Source: Brugia malayi
Lineage: Eukaryota > Nematoda > Chromadorea > Rhabditida > Onchocercidae
Direction: 5' to 3'
DNA length: 64,000 nt
Assembly: GCF_000002995.4 (NCBI RefSeq)
Contig: NW_025062479.1
Span: 3,307,721-3,371,720, forward strand
The position numbers and the translations under genes were made by a program. Position 1 is the stretch's first letter; each line of letters begins with the position of its first letter. Below, piece after piece: positions 37,901 to 59,245 of this stretch. The notes under the pieces were generated by a model, which was not told the DNA's origin, made no database searches, and saw only the letters and a program-made list of their open reading frames with translations.

Positions 37901-40560
37901 GAAAAACTGTTGTAGCTTTTCATTTACAAAGTTGATCCACAATTGTTCGAATGAGTTAAACTAAAACGAAAAATGGAATTAAAAACAGACCTCGATGTGA
38001 AAATTAGATTATGTGTGTTGAAATATCCATAATTTCATGTGACGATACTTAAACCCAATTTTAAAAAGCTCATCAGGACATCCTGCATACGTTTATCACT
38101 CGAACAGTTTTCAATAAATAATTTTTGAATAAGATGAGAAATTCAAATAACTTACATCGAAAATTTCGAATCCAGCAATATCTAGAACTCCAATGAAGTA
38201 ATCACGTGAGATACCTTTCTGATCCAGAGTTTTATTACATTTGTTGACAAGCCATTTGAAAATTCTAGCATAAACTCCCTTTGCCATTGCACCAACAGCC
38301 CAGGTTACCTGATCCACATTCTGTCCCTTACTGACCCATTCCGTACCAACTTTGACACGTGGCTTGGTGAGAGCTTTCAGGAATTCCTCTGTGTCAATTC
38401 CATACATGGCGGATGCTTTTTCAGCTTCATCAGTGCCATCCGGTTCTGCTTGCTCCTCACGTGGTCGCTGTTTGAATTTCATACAACCCATGTGCATGAT
38501 TGCTGCAACGAGACGGTAACAGTTCATTTTCTCTTCCGGTGAAAAATTGAGAATATCAAAGGCTTCATCTGTCAGCTGGTGCTCCTCCTTATCATTAACA
38601 CCATCGATGGTCAATTCAGCTTGTGCCACAAAATAGTAATTTTTAAGTGGCTGATCCAATTGAAGTTCTTTCTTAAGAGTTGGATTAAATTCGGAAAAGA
38701 TCTGATAGAAAATATGATAGCATCGTTCTCCAGGAGCTTGACGAATCACACGAGATTTTTCCAGCAAATCTGAAATGGTCATATGCACACTATCAAATTT
38801 CCTCCTGATGAAGCAAATTCAAGAACCTGCAGTACTAATGATTTATGCAAACTTAATGCTGATTTTAAATTGTGAATAATGAAACCGTGTGAGCAAACTT
38901 ACAGTGCTCAATATCACAGGAAGCAACTTTTCCTTGTCTTGAAAAATGAATGCGAATGAATTTGCCGAATCGCGATGAATTGTTGTTACGTACAGTTTTC
39001 GCATTACCAAACGCTTCCAAAACTGGATTTGTCTGAACGATCTGATCTTCCAGAGTGACTTTTTTCTCTCCTTGATTTTTATTCTGTGATGCACCAACTA
39101 CCGCAAAATATGCAATCACCTGAAAATCGTATGAAGAGAATTCTGTAACTGCTCCGATTGTTTGAAATTTAAAGTTGTTTAAATTTTAGTTAACAAATCA
39201 GCAAAGATTATTTTTTGTAGCTTGGAATGGTGATAATGCACATAATATCTCTCTATCTTTTCAAATGTGATTTTTTTCTGTCCCAGTTTTAGAAAGGATA
39301 GTATAAATTGTTTCATCCGGATAGTTACGAATAAATTTGATAAATAATTCCAGTTCATACTTAGAATTTCTTGTTCAATGAAAGTGACAATTATGCAAAT
39401 AATTTCCTGGTTTCTGATTCTATTCTAATTTGCCAATAATTCTAGCTAGTTACTTTTTTGGTATTTTCCGTTTTACCAGCACCAGATTCACCGGTAATTA
39501 GCATCGACTGATTCTCATGATCTACAAGCATGTTTCGATATGCTTCGTCTGATACAGCAAACAAATGTGGTGGCATTTCCGTTCGTCTTTTTCCCATATA
39601 CATTGTTGCAACCGAATCAGTATAAATTGGAAGACGCTTGTAGGGATTGATCACGACGCAAAATAAACCAGAATAAGTCTGAAAATTTGATTCCTATCTG
39701 ATGCTTTAATAGAGCAGTTACAGGAAATTCACAAAGAAATCATCTGCTTAAAAATGGATCATTGAATGATTTTTTAGAAATAATATTGTAAGAGGATCTC
39801 TCACGTAGATAAGCATTGAGGAATATCGTGATCGAAGATTATACAGTACAGATGCATCATTTAAAAATGTCAAATTTGACATGTCTTCTGTTTTTTCGAA
39901 TTTTGGCGGATTCATTTCTTGCAGCATGTCCTTCTTTATTGTTACCTAAAAAAACATTTAATAGAGATTGGTTAGCAACATTCCGTATTTAAGCAAATAC
40001 TTTCTAAGAACAGTAGTACCATTTCTCTGCCATTATGAAAACACACCTCATTACCACGAGCAGAAACTACAGTGACATTGTCGCCCTTCGTGCTTGTTAT
40101 TTCAGCAGCAATGTATCCTTCTTCAGCATCCGGAATCCAGCAATTCTTTTTCGAGTCAAACGGTCGTGACTGTTCCTTTAAATAAATTATTTTTCCTTAA
40201 GTAAGAAAAAAATAAATGTTTAAGTTCTTGGATTATGTTTTTAATCTATTTCTGTTTTCGGAAATATATCCTTTTATCTGCTAATTTCGATTTTTCAATT
40301 GTTACATAAATGAATGTTCAAACATTAGAGTTTCGCATTATAGCGATGAATAAGCAAATACGTGGGAACAATTGTCAGCCGAAATTTATTTTAGAAAATG
40401 TGTTTTGTAATTTAAAATAAACGAAGTTTATTTTTAAAAAAAACGAACGTATAGTTGAATGCAGAAAAAAATTTGTACTTACGGCAGCCATCTGCTCGCG
40501 AGTCTGTCGCAAATACTGCCATCCTGGATCTTTCTCATGATCACTTTCGAGTTTGGACAT
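31943..40560 (-). CDS. Muscle myosin II heavy chain (1957 aa)
   Basis: Fifteen exons, high to low, close in phase: 40483-40560, 40047-40175, 39805-39945, 39454-39678, 38903-39119, 38156-38769, 37459-37960, 36021-36895, 34385-35911, 33737-34243, 33356-33529, 32815-33228, 32509-32685, 32316-32411 and 31943-32140. The motor has an SH3-like N-terminus, P-loop GESGAGKT (179-186), switch [10 protein letters not shown] (236-244), switch II DIAGFE (460-465), a Gly/Lys loop 2 ([11 protein letters not shown], about 637-647) and the SH1/SH2 helix [19 protein letters not shown] light-chain-binding neck ends near KIKPML. A continuous heptad coiled-coil rod of about 1,100 residues runs to a short Ser/Arg non-helical tail. 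The protein forms thick filaments and drives contraction. The length equals nematode UNC-54/MYO-type chains (about 1,960-1,970). I cannot say which worm isoform it is. No duplicated alternative exons were seen. Confidence 0.97.
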
Positions 40561-43306
40561 GCCGAAAAAATATCGTCTGCTTCAAAAAAAAAAAAAATCT
40601 CTGCTTTCAATCAATTTAAGCCTTATTTTATTTTGTCTTTTTCTGCAGAAAAGTGAGACGTCAAATGAAAAATGCAAAACTGGTACGGAAAACTTAACAG
40701 TTTTGAATATTTCTTAATAGATAACTTCTTTATGGGAGCACCAAAATAAAATTACAAATACTCGGATCAAAATGTGATTCAAGCAGATGTAATGATAACT
40801 TCTGCATAGCAGTCCTTAGGAATGTCCAGAAAGGTTTTCTAATGCTGTTTAAAAAGCCTTGAAAATAAAATTAAGCATAAATAACATACATTTTCAATTT
40901 TGGTTATAGTCACATCACATTAAAAATAGTAAAAAACATCAGGATCTAGAAAAGTTTAAAGTTTATTTCATACAGATTAGGAAGAATGATTCGAATAAGC
41001 CATGAGCATTTGAATTCAGTTATCTAATACTGAGTAAATATGAAATTATTGTCAGTGATTGCATGAGAAAAAAATTAGTTGTAGATGAGTACATCCCATA
41101 ACTGTTTATCATATTGGTATTTTGTAAACATAATTATCTAACAACTACTTTATTTCTCAGATCATTTCAAAAGACATCCTATTTCAGCCCATTCTGTAAG
41201 CTCATTTCCTTCTAAAATACAGCACGATTAAATGTAATAAACGATTTCGTAAAGAAATGAAAGTTTAAATTAATAGCAAATCAATGCAGAAAAAAATTTA
41301 ACTACTTCTAACGTTTACTACCCAACAGTGAGAAGTTGCAATGATGTGAGATGGATAACAAGGCACTTTCCATCCTCCTAAACCAAGCGTTCAGGAATGA
41401 CTGAGCTTCTAGGAAATAATGAATTTTTGAAGGGTTAATGCAATAAAGCATGAAGAGGGAAGGAGGAGTAATAAGGAGGGTAGGTTTACAGGATTGTTTT
41501 AGTGTTAGCTGCACAAAGCTCGAGATGTATGCCTTGGGGTGAAGAAACCTTAAAATAGATGGTTGAAAAGCTCGAGAGAGGGTTGCAATTCATCGCTCTG
41601 TACTCATTTGACATTTTCAACAGTTTTTAGCGGCAGTAGGAGTAGTAGCTGCAGTAGCAACAATAACAGCAACAGCAGCAGCAGTAGGAACTGGATAAGC
41701 ATCATCTCAAGAATTCTTTACAACGTGTATTCATCTAAACCTCCCTAGCTTGCTAGTTAAAATTTGTTAGTAACAGAGAATGGAGAACAAACTGAAGGTT
41801 GAAGAAGATGAAAAAGTTGAAGAATACCCTAAAGGTGGAATGGAGGTAGAGAAGAAGGGATAAGAGTTCTCGATATGTTGACATGAACAACTGCCACAAC
41901 ATAGACACTCTGCTACAGCTTTAAGCTCCTGATTTCAAAAACTAATCGAAATTTTACCAGCATATTTTTCAGAAACAGGCACAATCGAAGGCTTTAACAA
42001 CAATGCTTTACGAATTGAATTCCACATTTAACTTGCATAACACAACATTAAAAAATTGGTACCTTTTGTGCATCAAGAAATAAAATTCAACTGTTATTAA
42101 ATTTTTTTTTCTGTATTCCCAACAGCGGTGAAAAGTACGGGAAATTTCTTCCTTCTCTTGTTTCTTTCTCATATGTACATCCGGGAAGTAATCAGAAACA
42201 GTTATTAGCGAACTAAATAGAACTACTTGTTGGCAACTGAATGTTTAACTTTATCTATTCCCAATTTCCCATGCATGCACATATTCGGCAATCTCCCACG
42301 GCCTCATCGATGACTTATTGTACAAAATGAATAAAATTTTTTTTTTCTTTTTAAATAATAATTCTGACATGTAATATCATTTTGTAATTGAAATTCTTGT
42401 TTCTTGAAACGTCATGATTGTGGAAGTTCAAACTCATTGAATTAGTCCAGTATGTTTTTTAGCACTCGATTTTTTGAACGATGAAAATAATTATAAGAAA
42501 CAACATAAAACACAACTCGTCATTCATTAAGCGTCTTATTTGATCTTTCAACCTCGCAAATATTAATACAAGAATATTAATTAATGCAAGATTAGCAATT
42601 ATTTAGTTACTTGAACTGAGATAGGAGTCCGAAAACATAATTCTTTGTAAAATCCACGCATCCATATTATTATATAATTAAATGCACCAGTGATAATAAT
42701 ATAACCGGCCTTATCATTAGCACACTTTACGGACATTAACTCTATTCGTATCCGGAAACGGTAACGACACCCCAATCTTCTCAAGCACCATTTCGCGAAT
42801 TTCACCTGTCTGTCACCTCTCCATAAGCCATGCTCCCTATCAACATCTTTGTTTGTCCGAAACGACATTGGAAATCGGATCTGATCTGTGGTCCTACTAA
42901 AACATTTACTTGTTAAATGTTTGGGGAAAATTTGCGTCACGGATAAAAATGAACGAGAATTTTCATGTTCTACTAGTTTAGGTCTGCCGTGAAGGTTGTC
43001 TAAAATTTGCTTATTATTTGTAGGGTTTGTTTATACTTTTGAAGTTTACGCATAGATCTTTGACATAGGCAAGTGTTGCTGTTATAGACTATCAATGTGA
43101 TTGTCATTTTGTTAATGGTATTGTTAGATTAGAGCAGTAATTTGACTTTGCTTGTTGGCATTCTGGACGTAAACAACATATCTGTAATAGGAGTTCGTAA
43201 TAATCTTTGTTCGTATTATAGCTTTCCTGTTATAATAGTAATTTGTAGTGTAAATCTTAAGATTTCAGGCCTACGAACAAGTGGGATTCTCATCTTATCT
43301 GTCTTT
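40561..43306. other. Divergent intergenic region between myosin and kish-B
   Basis: This is the promoter side of both the - strand myosin and the + strand kish-B genes. It contains a degenerate AGC/AGT-type triplet tract at about 41,627-41,695. A 113-codon - strand open frame at 42599-42940 is the longest unexplained frame in this gap, but has no recognised motif. Confidence 0.5.
41627..41695. repeat. Imperfect AGC/AGT/AAC trinucleotide tract
   Basis: Runs of AGTAGTAGC, AGCAACAATAACAGCAAC and AGCAGCAGCAGTAGG follow each other with interruptions. In the frame beginning about 41,563 it encodes a Ser/Asn run. It lies in the upstream region of the myosin gene and is probably a simple-sequence tract. 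Confidence 0.7.
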
Positions 43307-44024
43307 ATGAACGGTAATCTATTTATTCTTTTGGTATGTACAAATAGGCATTAATAAGATAATTTAAGCTTTGAAAATTGCTTCAAGGAAGCCAATTTGT
43401 AAATATATGCGACATAAATTTAAGTTGCCATCAAGAGATCTTGTTGAAAAGAATAACTGGAACTGATGAACTTTCGAAACTAATGTTTTAGATGCTTTAA
43501 AATTTTGTTATCGAAGTATTTACAGCATATTCGTTTGATGGTGCTGTGATTGCCGGTTTGCTCGTAATTTGCACTTGTGCTTATCTAAAGAGAGTGCCGC
43601 GCATTAACGCATGGCTCCTTAATGAAAAAAAAGGATTCTTTGGTATATTTTATAAAGTAAGTATTCCTTGATTTTACTTATCTTGGAGTAACGCTTGTTT
43701 TTCTCTTCATTTAAATCCCTGCATATCTTATACATCATCGAGTCTTTTGATAGATTGTTATTTTTAAAAGTGGATTTTTCCATCTTTGTTAACTACGATA
43801 TAGTGTTTCATGTTGTTTAGAAATTCTGAAATGTTCACAGCCATTTCTCATGAAACTAAATGAAGTAATTGTTACTTAATTAAGAAATTACTATTTGGGG
43901 TTGATTTAAATAGTGCTGTATGCTCTAGAAATACTTGCAGGCAGCAGTTATCGGAATTCGTTTGCACTTCTTAGTTTCGCTTTCTTGTTTGTTTTCTGCT
44001 GGATACGTTTTATTTGCCAGATAA
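43307..44024 (+). CDS. TMEM167B: Kish-B (TMEM167B) homologue, 73 aa
   Basis: Three exons close in phase: 43307-43313 (ATG AAC G), 43526-43656 and 43941-44024 (TAA). The tiny first exon was chosen because its donor G|GTAATC and phase restore the family N-terminus, M-x-x-Y-S-x-D-G. Family landmarks are ICTCAYLKRVPR, AWLLNEKKGFFGIFYKAAVIG and a final hydrophobic helix. Kish proteins are small Golgi/early-secretory membrane proteins with two membrane segments, required for constitutive secretion. The Cys-Thr-Cys-Ala-Tyr motif after the first helix is conserved, and human TMEM167B has 74 residues. Being so short and split, this gene is easily missed by automatic calling. Confidence 0.92.
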
Positions 44025-45690
44025 TACCGAGTTTTGTTCGAGTAACGCTTCTGCGCATCATTGAAAAAGTTTTTTAATAAGTTATTTTAATATATGATAT
44101 GTATTATGTTAATTTTTTTTTTTTTTTGAGCAAATATAGAAGCTTAGTGCTTGCATTCTTCAATTACCTTATAGATCTTTTATGATAAAAAAGTGTTTTT
44201 CGAAAATGCTCTATCTACCAATTATAGAAAACTTATATTACTTCAGCTGTGTAAAAGTCTGCTTTAGGTAATATGTTCGTAGTTCTTTTTGAATGTTCTT
44301 TCGTTTGCTTTCTACTCTATCGAGAAAGAATTTCAATGCTAGTGCAAAACCGTAATAGATCATAAGATTGTTTATAGAGTTATTGTGAAATAAACGATTA
44401 CTGCGAATATTACCCTTAATATTGAAATGACACTTGGTGTTGATTGCTAAATTAGTTGGAAAAAGTGTCATATTCTATATCTTTGAATAATACGGAAATA
44501 TGTGGATGAGGCAAGTCTCTTGTGCATGAAAGGTGCATGGAATCAAAATTAAGAATATCTTAAGATTTTCTGAATTTTGATTATAACAGTGCAGTTTATT
44601 TGAAGGTGACAGTTGAAATTTAAAAGTTTAGTGGCACTTATTAATTTAATTCGCGACTTAATCTGTATTAACTATCTGTTGTTAAACGTAAAATATTGTT
44701 ATGACATTGATTTTTATTACTGATATCTTCTCTTTAGTGCCAAATTTCCAAAGTGCCTTCTCTATAATCATTGTTTGTGATTGTTTGGTGTACTGTAAAA
44801 TGTATATTTTTATGTGATAATGATTCATTATACAATATTTGTGCAATTAGAAGTATTATGGGCAAATGTAAGATGGCAAAGACAAATAAAAATTCATAAA
44901 TAAAAGTTGAAATCAAATGAAATGACTAGCAGGCACTTTTTGATTCTTTTCAATTGAATAGATTATGCAGCTATCATGATGGTAAGATGAAATCTGGACG
45001 AAATTCATTTTTTGTTATCAAGTGATGTTCGAGGAAAAATCCATCTTCTGTTTCGAAGCAATGCTGATATACTTTTCCCAGGAAATGCACAGGAATTTAA
45101 TACTGTAAAGAGATATTTGGGATTGTTGAAGGTTCATTCGTGGACTTTGTAAGCATTTCCGCGTGATGCTTTCTGTTCTACTACTTTTAACCTGGAGTTT
45201 TTTTTTTTGATTTATTTTCTAAAACTGGAAGAGTTTTTCCAAAACAATTATCTCCTTTAAGTCTAAAACAATCTTTTGAATGTCTAAAAAATCGATTAAT
45301 GAAGATTGATAACTGCGTTACATCCATAAAATCAAGAGTGTTTAGTAATAGCTTCTCTTTAGTGACGAGTTTTACTGATTAACTAGTAGGAAATACCCAT
45401 ATTAGAAGATGAAATTGGAATGAATGATGTAATATTTCTGTGGAAAGATATTGCTCGTCAGTATCCATTAATGAAATTCAGGGCAAATAAAACATGCTGT
45501 AGTGAAAGAAGGATCCGGGTCATCCAGTTGTCTTCCTAATTTCTGTCAACCTATCTTTTAAGGACTTAATCCATGATGTGTTTTTTTTTGTTCCGCCTCC
45601 AATACCCTATTTAACGTCATATCATATCACCTGGTAGTGTCGGCTGTCCATCTACCTAAAACTTCTCCAGTCATTACAGAAGGCTGTGCC
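44025..45690. other. Intergenic region between kish-B and the PAN-domain gene
   Basis: AT-rich. AATAAA hexamers at 44885-44890 and about 44,899 could end the kish-B transcript. Frames at 44238-44471 (-) and 44734-44916 (-) have no support. Confidence 0.5.
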
Positions 45691-48600
45691 ATGCTAGCTA
45701 TTATCTTTGCATGCTTGTTACAATCAGCTAATGGTCAGTATTCAAGCATAACTGAGTCATCTGTCAATGTAACAGCACCACAGTTAAGCTATGGAGGAAG
45801 CGAATCAAGTTATGTCTATACAAAACCAACAGTTCCTGCAGCTCCACCACGTGTTCCAGTAAGAGATGAACCATCGCTCGGATATCGGCCACCGCCACCT
45901 CCGATAAGACGAGATGCCAAAAGTTCCGGAAAGTGTTCCTTCGGTACGTTTATTTCAGTTCAGTAAGACTGAAGCAAGAATCCATCTTTTATTAGCTAAA
46001 TATTTCTAGGAATATGCTATATGATATGTCTTATTCCATAATGTTTAATATGTTCCATATGGCAATCCTAATACTAGTGCTTCTTTTTTCAAGGAATTTA
46101 TCATAAATCTTCTCCCTCTCTCTCTCTAACTTCTCTGTCTTTGCTTCTGTCAAAACTTCTTTTTCACTTACAGTAGTTTTCAACTAATAAATTTGTAAAA
46201 TGGTTACAAACTACCTCTTTTCAGATCGTAAATCTTGGCGATTCGAGCCTCGAACTGCAATTGCAAACGCAATAATGTTTGAGCGCACAACTGGCTTTAC
46301 ATGTGAGGAATGTGTTCGAAAATGTCTCCATTTTCAGGTAGCAGTCAGCTAAATCATTTTAAGTTTATTAGTTGAAAGAGCCATCAATTTAAAAGATACA
46401 AATCCGATCTCTTATCCTTCCATCTTCATTCCAAAATTGATAATTTCATAGAAGATTTCAGTATTTTCATTTTCTGCATAATAAATCTGCAGTTATCCCA
46501 GGATCCGAATTCCGAATGGATGTGCCGTTCGTTAACTTTCGATCATCACTGGAAAATTTGCGATTTATTTGCTGTGAATGGCACAAATCCTCCTCATTTC
46601 CTTACTGAATATTTGGATAGAGATTATCTCGAGTACACATATCTTTTTTCCGTTTTGAATGGTCTAATCTGGCTGAAAGATATTTTAATATAGTTTGGTT
46701 TAAGACGCAGTGTTACTTAAGTAATCAATGTTCAGAACACATTTCTAGATGCATTTTAATATAGTATATTGAATGTTAAAACACTATTCAATATGTCAAC
46801 ACTAGCTGATTCGGTAGTTTTTAATAATTAAAATGTATAAAACAACAAAGGTTTCTACGAATTACTGCAGATATCTGCAAGTAAATCCGTCTTCCAATGT
46901 TCATTTAACTCAGTACTCAACTATCTCTGATGCAGACAATAAAGAACCAGCATATCTAACAGCTTCACAAAACACAGAGATAACTGAAAAATATGGATCA
47001 GATTCGCTTTCAGACTACGAAGTATCAGTTAAATTTTCGTCATCTTTATTGTAATTTAAAAGTAGAAAGAATTACTTGCATATAAAAAGATCACATGATC
47101 GAAATTGCAAAAGAATGAAAGAAATTGGGAAATCAAAACAAACGTAAGGTAATACTATAATTTTATGCCACAAGCCTGCTCATTTTTTGCAGCCTGTACA
47201 CCGAAAATTGTCTAACAAAAGTGGTGAAAAGCTATGCAAGAATGAAGATGTGGCACGTTACGCAATGATATTAAACTACGAACGGTTAAATTCAGCGACT
47301 GATATGCACTTTGTTAAAAGCGAAAGTCTGAAAGAATGCGCAAGAGCATGCGATCAAGAGGAGATGTTCACTTGGTACTTCGGAATTTTTAAATATTCAT
47401 CTCTCAAAAATCCAAATAGAGAAATATTCCCCGTGCTAAAATTTTCAGAGTTTTCAGGAATAAAGAAGTCGAAATTTTCTTCTACTTCAGAAGCTATTAG
47501 ACAGAAACGATGCTTAAATTCTTTTTCTTTTTTTTTTTTTTTTTTTTTTTTGTAACCTGGATAAATAATCATCAGGATGAATGTAGCCCTATGGAACTTG
47601 TGCTACCCGTTTCAGTGCTACAATTCTTATGTTGCAGCACATCTGTTATTCACAGGACTAAAGAATGCGAATTATCAGTTTCAAGGACTACTGATAAAAA
47701 CAGTGATGACTTCATCTTCAAAGAAAACAGCACATATCTGGAAAAAGTATGCACAAAACTCGTCATTTTCATTTAAATATGTAGTTTACCTAAATTATTT
47801 TACGGCGTATAACTTAGCACCAGAATATTATTAATTGTATAAAGGTATCTGAGAACAAATTCCGTTTATCTTATCAATTCCAGTTTTGTTTCTCAGCGAG
47901 TTTAGCCAAGGCAACAGAAAAGTTGTGGCCAACAGTCCTGGATCATATTCTTGTTGGTCATGTAATGGAAGTGGTTGATGCAGCCTCGCTGATCGGATGT
48001 ATGAGTGCCTGTTTACAAGCTGAACAGAAATTCTCATTCCTGTGTCGTTCAGCAATGTGGTACCCAAATGATAAAGATCAGGTATGTAGTCCTTTCTTCA
48101 CTGCATGTACTGTCACTAATAGCTTACTGAATAAGCAAAGATATCATCCAAAGATTAAAGATCCAGTGACAGAAAACACACGAATGCTTTGCTTACAGAA
48201 CTGTTTGTTAAATACGGAAAATCGAGAAACACATCCAAACGTATTTGTTGCTGAAAACCAGGGAGTTCGAGTGTTTTACTTTGAAATACCACGAACACGC
48301 AATAAGAAGGAAATATCCGACGTCTTCCTGGTTTGATTGCAATCATTAGCACACTGAGATGTGACGAGACGCTTACGGTATCTCTTTCTAATAGTGCGGG
48401 TTCACTTTCTTCAGGACGATCCAGTTGAGGACGATTATACACAGTGGTCATTATGCAACAGTTCCAATGTGCAACATCGCTATTTGAAATGCAAAGAACA
48501 AACTGATGTACGAAAATGTCCACAACAAACAAAACTTTGCAAAACTTTGCGAGGTAACTACCCGCTAATTCGGATGGATTTCTAATTCTGTATCCACACG

Positions 48601-48932
48601 TTGTTCTCAAATATAACTAAAAGACCCATATCTCGCAAAGAACTGACAGTACTACCCATTTCTAGAGGCCATTTAGACCACAGGCAAAAATACTCCCCTC
48701 TCCCCCTTGATGCTATACGTTAATGCTGTACTTTCAGAACAGTTCCCAATTAAATCTTAAGGGATAATAGGTCACAAACTTCCAATTGAATTTAGCTTCA
48801 AAGATGCTACGGAAAGGGAAATGTCTGGCAATTCGAGACTCGAACGGACGCAAAAAATGTCCGCATGGAATGCAAAAAGTGCACGGCAGACACACCCAAT
48901 ACTGCAAAAACCCCATCGACTGTAGCCTATGA
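45691..48932 (+). CDS. Secreted protein with three PAN/apple-like domains (517 aa)
   Basis: Ten exons close in phase: 45691-45943, 46225-46337, 46493-46632, 46871-47021, 47193-47374, 47638-47746, 47884-48081, 48199-48330, 48415-48553 and 48796-48932 (TGA). The ATG at 45691 opens a signal peptide (MLAIIFACLLQSANG) followed by a Ser/Pro-rich linker with RPPPPPIRR. PAN 1 (about 82-170) contains FTCEECVRKCLHF and WMCRSLTFDHHWKICDLF. PAN 2 (about 233-315) contains KECARACDQEEMFTCTSVIH and ECELS. PAN 3 (about 317-415) contains SLIGCMSACLQAEQKFSF, CRSAMWYP and NCLL. The last about 90 residues are Cys-rich with YTQWSLCNSS and CPQQTKLC, loosely like a thrombospondin-type repeat. PAN domains mediate protein or carbohydrate binding, and in nematodes such proteins occur in the apical extracellular matrix. 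The partner is unknown. The final exon is open in all three frames for much of its length; the frame chosen keeps phase and six cysteines. Confidence 0.8.
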
Positions 48933-49689
48933 AATGCGGCACAGAAATTCAGCAGAAAACATAAGACAAATCAGTGCTCAACGTACGACGAACAACTTAT
49001 TTGTCCCGTATGCAGGTCTTTTTCTCGAATCCATTCCAACAGCACCATGCTATGGGTACCAAATAAATTTTTTGTTCAGATGCAACAGTCTCACATCCTG
49101 ACATGATCCTAATATGACACAGCATCTCAATAGTTTACTCCATGAAAGATGGGAAAAATGGAAAGTGAACAAATAATAGAATATTTATATTGTAAATTGC
49201 AGTGACATAACAACCTACGATATAAAACTTAGTAATATAGGAACGTGTCGAGACAGAAAGAGTTTAGAAAAAAGTGGTTTTAGCACTGCACAATAAACAC
49301 TATACTTGCCAGTTTACAATTTGCAATAACTTAAATAAAGTTTGCGGCGTGAAAATGCAGCATAACCCAACGTACTAGATAGTTCCGAAGATAAAATTTC
49401 CATAATTATCCAAACTATTTAGAAACATCATACATAAAACCAAAGTAAGGAGACCAGGTTATTCCCTCGTTCTTCCATATTTCAAAAGAAGGAGTGGAAG
49501 CATAAATACCTTGCCACAACCTTGCGAAACGGTAAGCTACTATGGGTTCGTTGCAGTACGGTAGATCTGCCGCACTTGGATTTTTGATAATGCTTAAGTT
49601 AAAATCCAAATTCTCAGAACAGTATGGACAACAGAAACGATTAGAACAATATGCGGACCGAAAAAAGATAAATGAGTCATCAGTGATGC
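48933..49689. other. Convergent 3' region of the PAN and lag-1 genes
   Basis: Holds the PAN gene 3' UTR with AATAAA at 49062-49067 and the 3' side of lag-1. A - strand open frame of about 109 codons crosses the lag-1 stop and ends at 49415 (see findings). Confidence 0.55.
49062..49067 (+). promoter_or_regulatory. Poly(A) signal of the PAN-domain gene
   Basis: AATAAA lies 130 nt after the TGA at 48932 on the coding strand, fitting a short 3' UTR. Confidence 0.55.

Positions 49690-59245
<9,556 letters not shown>

Noticed and set aside
47577..47834. + strand 85-codon frame in the PAN gene region
   Set aside because: The acceptor at 47637 and codon phase select a different frame that yields PAN cysteines (FTCTSVIH, ECELS).
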